From UBA1479 sp040221095 (GTDB taxonomy: Bacteria; Pseudomonadota; Alphaproteobacteria; Rhodospirillales; Casp-alpha2), in assembly GCA_040221095.1 (NCBI GenBank), contig JAVJVP010000017.1, positions 1 through 64,000 on the forward strand: a DNA stretch of 64,000 nt. Reading direction: 5' to 3'. Positions 39,432 through 49,269 of the stretch are shown here, one piece after another. The notes below the pieces were generated by a model. That model saw only the letters and a list, made by a program, of their open reading frames with translations, was not told where the DNA came from and made no database searches. The stretch's first letter is position 1. The number at the start of each line of letters is the position of its first letter. A program made the translations under genes and the position numbers.

Positions 39432-40168
39432 GACCCGTCGTCACGGCCGTCCTGGGCCAGGGGCTGCATGCTGTCGTCGTAGTCGTCCAGCGACGGGAAG
39501 GTGAGGGGCGTCAGCCTGTCGAGCGTGCGCAGGTGTTCTCCGTAGGCGGTCAAATAGCCGGCCCGCGTGGCATCGTCCACATAGGGCACATGCCAGGCGA
39601 CGAAGGGCGGCAGCACCGTCATCCCCGTATAGGCCAGGGTGCCCTGCAGCAGCGGCTTCAGCATGTCGTTGAGCCTGCCGTGAATGGCGGCGTCACTGTC
39701 CAGCATGTGTTCCCGCCCGCCCAGGGTCAGGGTCAGCATGGCGCGTTTGCCTTTCAGGCCGCCCCGGTCATAGAACCGCCGCCCGCCGTAGGTCAGGCCC
39801 GAGATCAGCACCCGGTCGATCCAACCCTTGAGGATCGCCGGCACGGAAAACCAGTAGAGCGGGAAGTGCAGGATCAGAAGATCGCACCACATGAGCTTCT
39901 CGATCTCGGCGGCGATATCGGGGGTCAGGGTCCCCGTCTCGTGCCCGTGGCGCTGCTCCATCGCATAGACCAGATAGTCCGGATCGGCGCGGTCGCCGAA
40001 ATCCGCCGGTCCCGCGACCGGGTTGAAGCCCATGGCGTAGAGATCGGAGACCTTTACTGCATGCTCCATATCGTCAAGAATTTTGACGGAATGATCGCGC
40101 AGCGCCGTGTTGAACGACTTCGGTTCCGGATGGGCGTGGACGATGAGGACGTTCATGGCATCCGTCAT
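39428..40168 (-). CDS. Flavodoxin-fold NAD(P)H quinone reductase
   Basis: This protein of the MdaB/NQO1-like flavodoxin fold is 246 residues long. NVLIVHAHPEPKSFNTAL is the FMN phosphate-binding start, and ILHFPLYWFSVPAILKGWID with RVLISGLTYG is the family core. TLTLGGREHMLDSDAAIHG follows. The start ATG at 40168 overlaps the preceding hydrolase stop by four bases (ATGA); a second ATG four codons later is possible. Co-translation with an N-carbamoyl amino acid hydrolase is unusual, and a joint role is not obvious. Confidence 0.9.
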   Translation of the reverse strand: MTDAMNVLIVHAHPEPKSFNTALRDHSVKILDDMEHAVKVSDLYAMGFNPVAGPADFGDRADPDYLVYAMEQRHGHETGTLTPDIAAEIEKLMWCDLLILHFPLYWFSVPAILKGWIDRVLISGLTYGGRRFYDRGGLKGKRAMLTLTLGGREHMLDSDAAIHGRLNDMLKPLLQGTLAYTGMTVLPPFVAWHVPYVDDATRAGYLTAYGEHLRTLDRLTPLTFPSLDDYDDSMQPLAQDGRDDGS

Positions 40169-41100
40169 TCGGGCGGCGGCACGGCGCCGGTTTGTTCGGT
40201 GATCAGGCCGTAATGCTCCGTGCGCCGATGGGCCGCGAAGTTGAAGGTCGAGCCCTTGAGGAACGCGCAGGCGTCGAGGTCGCAGTCGTGGACGATGACC
40301 TCGTCGTCTTCGGTCTCCGCCTCGGCCACCACCTGGCCGTCCGGGTTGATAATGCAGGACCCACCCATGAGGTGATAGCCGGGCGCTTCTTCCCCCGCCT
40401 TGGCGACGCCGACCACCCAGGTCGCGTTCTGATAGGCTCCGGCCTGCATGGAAAGGCGCGAATGGTGATGGCGCAGTTCCGGGGTGTCCGGGCCGCCGAG
40501 GCCGTTCCAGCTCGGCGTGTTGTAGCCGAGCATCACGAGTTCGACCCCCTGCAGGCCCATGACCCGGTAGGTCTCCGGCCAGCGCCGGTCGTTGCAGATG
40601 CACATGCCCATGACCCCGCCCATGGTGCGCCATACGGGAAAGCCCAGGTTGCCCGGCTCGAAATAGCGCTTTTCCAGATGCTGGAAGCGCCGCTCGGGCT
40701 CCAGCTCCACATGGCCCGGCAGGTGGACCTTGCGGTACTTACCGGCGATCTTGCCGTCCTTGTCGACCAGGATCTGGGTGTTGAAGTGGTGGCCGTCCGG
40801 CGTCAGTTCGGCATAGCCCAGGGAGAATCCGATCTTGTTGTCGGCGGCGTAGTCGAACAGGGGGCGGGTGGCGTCGTTCGGCATCTCGCGCTCGAACCAG
40901 GGGTCCATCTCGGCGCGGTCTTCCGCGTAGAAGCGGGGGAAAAAGGTGGTCAGCGCCGTTTCCGTGTAGACGACGACATCGGCGCCCTTGGATTTCGCCT
41001 GCTTCATCATGTCGAGAAGGCGGGCGACGATGACCTGCCGGCTGTCGGATTCCAGGTTGGGGCCCTGCTGGGCGGCGGCGACGCGAATGATGCGGGTCAT
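40165..41100 (-). CDS. N-carbamoyl-D-amino-acid hydrolase (nitrilase superfamily)
   Basis: The sequence is close to Agrobacterium D-N-carbamoylases as I remember them. These convert N-carbamoyl-D-amino acids to D-amino acids, CO2 and ammonia. The 311 residues hold the Glu-Lys-Cys triad: Glu47 in VVVYTETALTTFFPR, Lys124 in GKYRKVHLPGH and Cys169 in MGMCICNDRRWPETYRVMG. LEKRYFEPGNLGFPV and SMQAGAYQN also match. The start ATG at 41100 is chosen by family N-terminus (TRIIRVAAAQQGPN). No hydantoinase or racemase gene is visible nearby. Confidence 0.9.
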   Translation of the reverse strand: MTRIIRVAAAQQGPNLESDSRQVIVARLLDMMKQAKSKGADVVVYTETALTTFFPRFYAEDRAEMDPWFEREMPNDATRPLFDYAADNKIGFSLGYAELTPDGHHFNTQILVDKDGKIAGKYRKVHLPGHVELEPERRFQHLEKRYFEPGNLGFPVWRTMGGVMGMCICNDRRWPETYRVMGLQGVELVMLGYNTPSWNGLGGPDTPELRHHHSRLSMQAGAYQNATWVVGVAKAGEEAPGYHLMGGSCIINPDGQVVAEAETEDDEVIVHDCDLDACAFLKGSTFNFAAHRRTEHYGLITEQTGAVPPPE

Positions 41101-41189
41101 GGAGTGGAGGTTCCGTTTCTTCTGTGGCACAAGGGGGGGTAAGAGTACGGGAGCCCAAGCCCGGACGACAAGCACGCAGGAACACGAGA

Positions 41190-41426
41190 ATGACCATGGC
41201 GCCGCAGGACATCGACGATGACACCCGGGCCCGCCGCCGCCTGAAGGGCTTTGCCCTGCACTTGATGGCCTATTTCGTCGTCATCCTGGTCTGTGCGGCC
41301 CTGAATCACCTGAAGAGCCCGGACCAGCTGTGGTTCATCTATCCCATGGTCGCCTGGGGCGCGCCGCTGGCGCTGCACGCGGCCTGGGTCATGGGGCTGT
41401 TCGACGGCCTGACGCGGCGGAAATAG
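41190..41426 (+). CDS. 2TM-domain small membrane protein
   Basis: This 78-residue protein has two hydrophobic helices, FALHLMAYFVVILVCAALNH and FIYPMVAWGAPLALHAAWVM, with charged ends. The pattern fits the small 2TM domain family. The ATG at 41190 has AGGA nine bases ahead. It is divergent from the carbamoylase gene and precedes pccA by 192 bases. Function is unknown; similar domains are found fused to histidine kinases. Confidence 0.75.
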   Translation: MTMAPQDIDDDTRARRRLKGFALHLMAYFVVILVCAALNHLKSPDQLWFIYPMVAWGAPLALHAAWVMGLFDGLTRRK

Positions 41427-41459
41427 CGGGGCCGAAACGCGAACAGGTCCGGAACGGCC

Positions 41460-41477
41460 GATTCTACTAGTAGAATC
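41460..41477. promoter_or_regulatory. Perfect 18-bp palindrome upstream of pccA
   Basis: GATTCTACTAGTAGAATC at 41460-41477 is fully self-complementary. A second, smaller dyad TTGC-GCT-GCAA lies at 41496-41506. Both are in the 192-base gap ahead of pccA. They may be binding sites for one or two regulators of propionyl-CoA carboxylase; TTGC/GCAA half-sites recall those of short-chain acyl-CoA regulators, but I cannot verify this. Confidence 0.6.
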
Positions 41478-41618
41478 AACGCGGGCTCCCGAATTTTGCG
41501 CTGCAATAACCCGTGATTTCGGCTACACCAGTGGCCGGGGTTGGAGTGGCCGTTTCAGGCCAGAAGGACGAACCGTCAAGGGTTCACACAAGGGAATAAC
41601 AACCAAGGCCGGCCAATA

Positions 41619-43604
<1,986 letters not shown>

Positions 43605-43630
43605 CCGTCCCGCGGGGGTGACGCGCCGCC

Positions 43631-43918
43631 ATGTCTGACGCCGTCGAAACCGTTCATGTCGTCATTTCCGGCCGGGTCCAGGGCGTGTGGTTCCGCGGCT
43701 GGACCTGCGAGCAGGCAAGAGCACTCGCTCTGACCGGCTGGGTCCGTAATCGCCGCGACGGCTCGGTCGAGGCCGTGTTTTCAGGCAGCCCCGATGCCGT
43801 CCACCGGATGATCGAACACTGCCGTCAAGGCCCGCCGGCGGCGCGGGTCGACAATATCACCCGCACGCCGGCAGCCGACCCCGGCACGGCCGGGTTCGAC
43901 GCCCTGCCGACGGTCTAG
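43631..43918 (+). CDS. acyP: Acylphosphatase
   Basis: Acylphosphatase hydrolyses carboxyl-phosphate bonds in small acyl phosphates. It has 95 residues. The catalytic Arg lies in VISGRVQGVWFRGWTCEQA and the catalytic Asn in LTGWVRNRRDGSVEAVF, both intact. The gene follows pccA by 26 bases on the same strand and may be cotranscribed. Its stop shares the CTAG at 43915-43918 with the convergent chemoreceptor gene. A role next to a carboxylase is not established. Confidence 0.93.
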   Translation: MSDAVETVHVVISGRVQGVWFRGWTCEQARALALTGWVRNRRDGSVEAVFSGSPDAVHRMIEHCRQGPPAARVDNITRTPAADPGTAGFDALPTV

Positions 43919-45939
43919 GCCGCCCGCACGCCCTCCAGGAACTTCTCGACCTGCTGCTTCAGGTGATCGGCCTGGGTGTTCAGGGAGCTGGCGACGCTGG
44001 TGACCTGGGTCGCGGCCGTGCCCGTTTCACCCGCCGAATGGGTCACCTCGATGATGTTGGAGGTGACCTCCTGGGTGCCGGTCGAGGCCTGTTCCACGTT
44101 GCGGGCGATCTCGCTGGTCGCCGCCCCCTGTTCTTCGACGGCGGAGGCGATGGTGCTGGAGATTTCGCTCATCTCGCTGATGGTCGCGGTGATCGATTGG
44201 ATCGCCCGCACCGCGTCCTGGGTTTCCGCCTGAATATCGGCGATCTGCTGGCTGATCTCGTCGGTCGCCTTGGCCGTCTGGTTGGCCAGGTTCTTGACCT
44301 CCGAGGCGACCACGGCGAAGCCCTTGCCGGCATCGCCCGCGCGGGCCGCCTCGATTGTGGCGTTGAGCGCCAGCAGGTTGGTCTGCTCGGCGATGTCGGT
44401 GATCAGGTTGACGACCTCGCCGATACGGTGGGCGGCACGGGCCAGGCCTTGGATCTGCGCGTCCGTGTGATTGGCCTCGTTGACGGCGCGTTCGGCTACA
44501 TTGGACGACTGGGCGACCTGGCGGGAAATTTCCTGGATCGAACTGGACAGCTCCTCCGTCGCCGTGGCGACGGTCTGCACGTTGGCCGATGCCTGTTCGG
44601 CGGCGCCTGCGACCGCAGCCGCCCGCTCGTTGGTGCCGTCAGCGATCTTTGACATGGTCGACGCCGTGGACGTCATTTCGGTCGCCGATTTGGTCAGGGA
44701 TTGCAGCAGCGCCGAGACATCGGAATCGAACGAGCCGGTCAAGGCCTCGATCTGGCGGCCCCGTTCCTCGCGCCGCTTCTGGGCTTCCCGCTCGCGGGCG
44801 GCAAGGTCGTCGGCCTGGATCATGCTTTCCTTGAACACCAGAACGGCCCGGGCCATGTCGCCGACCTCGTCGCCGTTGTCCTGGCTGGGGATATCGACGG
44901 TCTTGTCGCCGCCGGCCAGGGACGTCATGGCCGCCGTCAGGGCGGTCACGGGCCGGGCGATGCCGTTGCCGATCAACAGGGCCGCCAGCACGCCCAACAG
45001 GACGCTGACCCCGGCAACCACCAGGGTCACCATCATCGCCATCTTCATGGCCTTACTGGTGGCCGGCCCCAGGGCCTCCTGGACGGTCTTCAGGTCGTTT
45101 CGGAGATCGTTCATCAGGGCTGCGATGTTGGGGCCGACGAAACCGATGGTGCCGAGCACGACCTCGTCGCGCTGGGCCATGACCTCGCTTACTTCCGTGA
45201 TGGCGGCTTCGTACTGTTCCAGCATGGCGGTGACCTCAGTGGCGGTAGCCTTGCGTTGCTCGTCGAACAGCTCGTTCTGCAGATCGGCAATGTTGTCCTT
45301 CATCTCGGTGGCGGATTCCATGGCCTTGTCGAAGTCGTCGAGCTGGTTGGCCGTCACGAACTTGTTCGCGTAAAGGCGCATCAGCAGCAAGGTGCGCTGG
45401 GTCTTCGCCGCGAGATAGGCGGCGGACACGTCCGTCTCGTCATAGGACTTCTTCATGAGGGCGGTAAGCTTGCCCTCCATGTCCGGGCCGATGATGTCCA
45501 TCCGGTTCTGGGCGATGGAATTCCGCTTTGTCTGCAGGGACGTGACCTGGTCGAACGCGGACCGGTAGGTGCCCAGGTTCTCGATGGCGTTGGTGATGGT
45601 CTTCTTGCGTTTGGGGTCGGTGATCTGAGCGTCCAGGGCCTCGATCAGTTTCATGGTCTCTGAAATGCGTTCCTCGAATTCCGCGATGGCGTCTTCCGAA
45701 GATTGGGACAGGTAGTCGCCGACCGCCAACTGGGCCTTCTGCAGAGTCGCCTGGACCAAGGCGGCCCGGTTCGACAGGGCGGCCTGTTCACGGTACTGGG
45801 TGAAGTTGCCTTCGCCGTTTTTCAGGCTGATGCCGCCGGTTGCGCTGATGACCAGTAACAGGGCCAGGACGATCCCGAAGCCCAAGAAGATCTTGGTCAG
45901 AATCTTGGTGTTGTTCATGAACGACAGAGACAAAGACAT
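43915..45939 (-). CDS. Methyl-accepting chemotaxis protein
   Basis: This transmembrane chemoreceptor of 674 residues reports to CheA/CheW. The start at 45939 follows GGAGGA. A first membrane helix (IFLGFGIVLALLLVISATGG) leads to a ligand domain rich in helices (about 40-290) of the helical-bundle type. A second helix (MVTLVVAGVSVLLGVLAALL) and a HAMP domain follow. The signalling domain has QTNLLALNATIEAARAGDAG and KGFAVVASEVKNLANQTAKA, the highly conserved hairpin tip. No CheR/CheB pentapeptide is seen at the end, LEGVRAA. No che genes are nearby. Confidence 0.94.
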   Translation of the reverse strand: MSLSLSFMNNTKILTKIFLGFGIVLALLLVISATGGISLKNGEGNFTQYREQAALSNRAALVQATLQKAQLAVGDYLSQSSEDAIAEFEERISETMKLIEALDAQITDPKRKKTITNAIENLGTYRSAFDQVTSLQTKRNSIAQNRMDIIGPDMEGKLTALMKKSYDETDVSAAYLAAKTQRTLLLMRLYANKFVTANQLDDFDKAMESATEMKDNIADLQNELFDEQRKATATEVTAMLEQYEAAITEVSEVMAQRDEVVLGTIGFVGPNIAALMNDLRNDLKTVQEALGPATSKAMKMAMMVTLVVAGVSVLLGVLAALLIGNGIARPVTALTAAMTSLAGGDKTVDIPSQDNGDEVGDMARAVLVFKESMIQADDLAAREREAQKRREERGRQIEALTGSFDSDVSALLQSLTKSATEMTSTASTMSKIADGTNERAAAVAGAAEQASANVQTVATATEELSSSIQEISRQVAQSSNVAERAVNEANHTDAQIQGLARAAHRIGEVVNLITDIAEQTNLLALNATIEAARAGDAGKGFAVVASEVKNLANQTAKATDEISQQIADIQAETQDAVRAIQSITATISEMSEISSTIASAVEEQGAATSEIARNVEQASTGTQEVTSNIIEVTHSAGETGTAATQVTSVASSLNTQADHLKQQVEKFLEGVRAA

Positions 45940-46215
45940 GGTGCAGACATTCCTCCAAACACGGTGCCGTGCGGACCCCCGGTCCGCGGCAATCGACGGC
46001 AATACACCGTTTATTTAAAAGGAAAAATCTGGCCGTTGGTCATACTTTAAAAATTAGACCAAACGCATAAAATAAAATTGTCAAATTAAACAGATAGTTA
46101 TAAAAGTTATCTAATCTAAAATATCATAAAATTGTATACGAAAAACCGCGATTTGCTGTCAGGTTTTTGTCATTTTCGCTGTTGGTGCTGGTGTTTCCGC
46201 GGCGGTGACGGGCGG
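45940..46215. promoter_or_regulatory. Strongly A/T-rich intergenic segment upstream of the chemoreceptor
   Basis: From about 46010 to 46150 the base composition is very A/T rich compared with the rest of the window. A perfect TTGACA hexamer is present on the minus strand at 46079-46084, but the best -10-like TCTAAT lies 20 bases away. No gene is seen. The stretch may be a UP element, an architectural-protein binding site or the start of a horizontally acquired piece. Confidence 0.4.
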
Positions 46216-46728
46216 TCAATCCGCGAAATCGAGAATGTCGCGCACCTTGTCGATTCCGCCGCGGGCGCATTCCGCGTCGATGTCGCCGCCCGGCGCGCCG
46301 GACACGCCGACAGCACCCACGAGGGAGCCGGCGACGCGAATCTGCACCCCGCCGTCCATCACGATGATGCCCCGCATCTGGTTCAGTTCGGGGCGGATGT
46401 CGTCACGGTTCTTGCGCATGTCGCCGGAATCGACGCCGGACATGACGACCAGCCCGGCCTTGCGTTCGGCGATTTCCAGGGTGTGGCGGCTGGCCAGGGT
46501 GTCGCGTTGCGCGGCGATCATGTTGCCCGCCCGGTCCAGCACCACGGCGGAAGCCTGATATCCCTTGTCGCGGCAGGTGTGCACGGCGCCCTGGGCGATC
46601 TTGGCGGCCAGATCCGACGACATGATGCGGACCTTGATGATTTCGCCGTCGGCCTGGGCCGGCGGGGCGAGAAGGGCGGGGCCGGCCATCACGGCGGCGG
46701 CAAGGGCGGCGCGCAGGGGTGTCATCAT
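46216..46728 (-). CDS. Exported GlcG/HbpS-family protein
   Basis: This 170-residue protein of the DUF336 family includes GlcG and the haem-binding HbpS of Streptomyces. A signal peptide (PLRAALAAAVMAGPALLAPP, cleaved near AQA) sends it to the periplasm. The fold motifs are ACRDKGYQASAVVLDRAGN-like (here CRDKGYQASAVVLDRAGN) and VDGG-like IIVMDGGVQIRVAGSLVGAV, ending GVSGAPGGDIDAECARGGID. GGGAGGATACC precedes the ATG. It is divergent from the MBL-fold gene at 46860, and the two may share a promoter region. Confidence 0.9.
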   Translation of the reverse strand: MMTPLRAALAAAVMAGPALLAPPAQADGEIIKVRIMSSDLAAKIAQGAVHTCRDKGYQASAVVLDRAGNMIAAQRDTLASRHTLEIAERKAGLVVMSGVDSGDMRKNRDDIRPELNQMRGIIVMDGGVQIRVAGSLVGAVGVSGAPGGDIDAECARGGIDKVRDILDFAD

Positions 46729-46859
46729 GGTATCCTCCCAAAAGATGCGCGGGCAGGGACATCCGCGCGAAATCTCATATTCGACTTTTTGTAACTGTTA
46801 TCGCATAGTTGAGCAATCCCCAACCGGGCCACCCCCTGCACTGACGACAGGATACCACG

Positions 46860-47825
46860 ATGAAACGCCTTATTTCCCTGCTGCTGTCCGTGACCGCGGC
46901 ATTTGCCATGTCTGCCGCCGATGCGCGGGCCAGCGAGGCCATCGCCGATCAGTACCCGGCGTCGGCGCTTTACGCCAAGCCGGTCGAGGTGATCCCCCAT
47001 GTCTGGTCGGCGATCGGCGCCACGGCGCCGCCGACCTATGACAACTGGGGCCACAACAACAACCTCAGCTTCATCGTCACCGGCGACGGCGTGATCGTGA
47101 TCAACGGCGGCGGCGCCTATCTGCTGGCCAAGGCCCTGCATGAGGAGATCAGGCGCATCACGCCGCAGCCGGTAAAGCTGGTCATCAACGAGAATGGCCA
47201 GGGTCATGCCATGCTGGGCAATTCATACTGGGCCGAACAGAAGGTTCCGATCCTGGCCCATGTGGACGCGGCCAAGGAATTCGCGGCCCGGGGGGCGCAG
47301 ATCCTGCCCTCGGCCCAGCGCGTTTTGCAGGAGCGGGCCGAGGGCACGCGGATCGTCGGCCCCACGGAGACCTTTACCGACAGGCGCGAAATCAAGATGG
47401 GCGGCTTCCGCATCGAGGTTCTGCACCTGGGCCCGGCCCACAGCCCCGGCGACACCCAGGTCTGGCTGCCGGAACAGTCCCTGGTCATCGCCGGCGACAT
47501 GGCCTTTCACGAACGCATGCCGCCGCTCTTCGATGACACGGATTCCAAGGGCTGGATCGCAACCTGGGACGGCCCGTTCGAGGGGCTGAAGGCGACCTAC
47601 GTCATCCCCGGCCACGGTCATCCCACCAACATGGCCCAGGTGCGGCGCTATACCCGTGACTATCTGGTCTATCTGCGCGGCAAGATCAGGGAACACCTGG
47701 AGGGCGGCGGTGACCTGAAGGGGGCCTATTACGTGGACCAGTCGCCCTATGCCCACTTGGACACCTTCAAGCAGCTGGCGACCCGCAATGCGGGGCGCGT
47801 GTTCGTGCAGATGGAATTCGAATAG
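46860..47825 (+). CDS. Exported metallo-beta-lactamase-fold protein with degenerate metal site
   Basis: This 321-residue protein has a signal peptide (LISLLLSVTAAFAMSAADAR). The fold is visible in LSFIVTGDGVIVINGG, HLGPAHSPGDTQVWLP, LVIAGDMAFHE and YVIPGHGHP. The usual HxHxDH metal motif is replaced by NENGQGH (residues 110-116), so two His and the Asp are absent. His116, His194, Asp213 and His252 remain. It resembles the exported MBL-fold proteins found near quinoprotein systems, but a single-metal or non-catalytic role must be considered. It is divergent from the GlcG/HbpS gene. Confidence 0.85.
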   Translation: MKRLISLLLSVTAAFAMSAADARASEAIADQYPASALYAKPVEVIPHVWSAIGATAPPTYDNWGHNNNLSFIVTGDGVIVINGGGAYLLAKALHEEIRRITPQPVKLVINENGQGHAMLGNSYWAEQKVPILAHVDAAKEFAARGAQILPSAQRVLQERAEGTRIVGPTETFTDRREIKMGGFRIEVLHLGPAHSPGDTQVWLPEQSLVIAGDMAFHERMPPLFDDTDSKGWIATWDGPFEGLKATYVIPGHGHPTNMAQVRRYTRDYLVYLRGKIREHLEGGGDLKGAYYVDQSPYAHLDTFKQLATRNAGRVFVQMEFE

Positions 47826-47832
47826 ACGGCGT

Positions 47833-48231
47833 TCAGGGCCCGAAGCTGGACCGTGCCTGGATGCCCCAGCGGCCGTCCAGGCGGGTCAGGATGTACAGGG
47901 AATCGTAGACGCCGATGACGCTGCCGTCGGCGCGGAAGCGGGTATAGACCAGCCGCCAATGGGCCTTGTCGGCGTTGAACTGGATCAGCTCGCGTTCGTT
48001 CCATTCGCTGTGATGCCAGTTGTCCTGGGCCTTCAGGCGGTCGAACAGGTCCATGGGATTGGCGTCGGGGCCGTCGTAGATGGTGACCTTGCCCTCGGCC
48101 AGGCGCGGATGGGGAAAGTGCATCAAGGCGGCCATGGCCTGGGCGTCGTAGGCGTTGAGCGCCGCCATGTGGCGGTCGAGAAGGTCCAGTCCGGCCGCCT
48201 CGACGGCGGCTCTGTCGGGGGTGTCTTGCAT
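47833..48231 (-). CDS. SnoaL-like/NTF2-fold protein
   Basis: This 132-residue cytoplasmic protein reads as an NTF2-fold alpha+beta barrel. It has an N-terminal helix pair (LLDRHMAALNAYDAQAMAAL) and a C-terminal sheet with GVYDSLYILTRLDGRWGIQA. Catalytic residues cannot be assigned. It starts ten bases after the lipB stop, with AAGGA overlapping that stop, so it is the second gene of a lipB transcript. It is convergent with the MBL-fold gene. A link to lipoylation is not apparent. Confidence 0.8.
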   Translation of the reverse strand: MQDTPDRAAVEAAGLDLLDRHMAALNAYDAQAMAALMHFPHPRLAEGKVTIYDGPDANPMDLFDRLKAQDNWHHSEWNERELIQFNADKAHWRLVYTRFRADGSVIGVYDSLYILTRLDGRWGIQARSSFGP

Positions 48232-48241
48232 ATGCCGTTCC

Positions 48242-48904
48242 TTAGCCTTGGGGATTGCCGAACACGTCGCCGAAGGTCTGGCGCAGGATCACGTCGATCT
48301 CGGGCGTCGATGCGGTGATGCCGAGATCGACCAGGGACGTCACGCCGTGTTCCGCGATCCCGCAGGGGACGATGCCGTCGAAATGGGACAGGTCCGGCTC
48401 GATGTTGAGCGACACCCCGTGGAAGGTCACCCATTTGCGCAGGCGCACGCCGATGGCGGCGATCTTGTCCTCACGGTACAGCTTCGATCCCGGCGCGCCC
48501 CGGGCGACCCAGATGCCGACCCGTCCGTCGCGCCGCTCACCCATCACGTTGACGCGGGCGAGGGTCTGGATGATCCAGTTCTCCAGGTCGCAGACGAAGG
48601 CGCGCACGTCCTCGCCGCGCCGCTTCAGGTCGAGCATGACATAGCCGACCCGCTGCCCGGGCCCGTGATAGGTATAGCGACCGCCGCGCCCGGTCTTGTG
48701 GACGGGGAAGCGGCCCGGGTCCGTCAGCTCCGCCGGATCGGCGCTGGTTCCGGCGGTGTAGAGCGGCGGATGTTCCAGCAGCCAGACCATTTCCGGCGCA
48801 TTGCCGGCGCGGATCGCGGCCACGCGGTCCTCCATCACGGCCACGGCCTCCTCATAGGGCACGGGGGCATCCGATATCCGCCATTCGACGCCTGGGTCTG
48901 TCAT
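48242..48904 (-). CDS. lipB: Octanoyl-[ACP]:protein N-octanoyltransferase
   Basis: LipB transfers octanoate from acyl carrier protein to lipoyl domains, the first step of lipoate synthesis. It is 220 residues from ATG at 48904. Motifs are PPLYTAGTSADP, the TGRGGRYTYHGPGQ substrate loop, and GVRLRKWVTFHGVSLNI. Cys181 in IVPCGI is the nucleophile and Lys147 (REDKIAAIG) its partner. An upstream open frame crosses the tRNA-Leu gene on the other strand and is not coding. Confidence 0.95.
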   Translation of the reverse strand: MTDPGVEWRISDAPVPYEEAVAVMEDRVAAIRAGNAPEMVWLLEHPPLYTAGTSADPAELTDPGRFPVHKTGRGGRYTYHGPGQRVGYVMLDLKRRGEDVRAFVCDLENWIIQTLARVNVMGERRDGRVGIWVARGAPGSKLYREDKIAAIGVRLRKWVTFHGVSLNIEPDLSHFDGIVPCGIAEHGVTSLVDLGITASTPEIDVILRQTFGDVFGNPQG

Positions 48905-48941
48905 CAATTTCCTATTTGCTGTGCCGCGGTCGCGCTTCCGC

Positions 48942-48970
48942 TTGATATGGGGGCGCCGATTTGCTATCTG
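48942..48970 (+). promoter_or_regulatory. Promoter of tRNA-Leu
   Basis: TTGATA (48942-48947) and TATCTG (48965-48970) have the ideal 17-base spacing. The predicted start of transcription is near 48977, about 38 bases ahead of the tRNA. It lies in the divergent gap with lipB. Confidence 0.65.
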
Positions 48971-49014
48971 CCGCCATGTATTTCGCAGGTGACGTGCCTG
49001 CGGCAAGGAAAAAT

Positions 49015-49101
49015 GCGGTCGTGGCGGAATTGGTAGACGCGCAGCGTTGAGGTCGCTGTGGGAGAGATCCCGTGGAAGTTCGAGTCTTCTCGACCGCACC
49101 A
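49015..49101 (+). tRNA. tRNA-Leu (GAG)
   Basis: GCGGTCG (49015-49021) pairs with CGACCGC (49091-49097). The anticodon stem CAGCG/CGCTG encloses TTGAGGT with anticodon GAG at 49049-49051, which reads CUC and CUU. The long variable arm is that of a type II tRNA, and GTTCGAGTC forms the T arm. CCA is encoded at 49099-49101. Confidence 0.96.
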
Positions 49102-49118
49102 AACCTTGAATAGGCATG

Positions 49119-49148
49119 AAAAAACCCGGGCTCTGGCCCGGGTTTTTT
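49119..49148 (+). terminator. Intrinsic terminator after tRNA-Leu
   Basis: ACCCGGGC (49124-49131) pairs with GCCCGGGT (49136-49143), extended by A and T runs on both sides to a 13-bp stem. It ends the tRNA transcript before mgtE. Confidence 0.93.
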
Positions 49149-49269
49149 GCTTTTCCGGGCGAAATTGTAACCTATCCGGGGTATTGTCGGTTTCGCGCGG
49201 GTCCTGTGCGGACGGCCCGCACTCACGCCATCATCGGCTGCCTTGAACCTTGGATCGGAGACCCGCGCC

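Noticed and set aside
46079..46084. TTGACA hexamer as a chemoreceptor promoter
   Set aside because: The nearest -10-like sequence is 20 bases away and the region is so A/T rich that chance matches are expected; no sigma-28 element was found either. It is reported only as part of the A/T-rich segment.
49149..49269. Possible Mg2+-sensing leader ahead of mgtE
   Set aside because: The 121-base gap lacks the multi-stem layout of the M-box and shows no terminator before the start codon.
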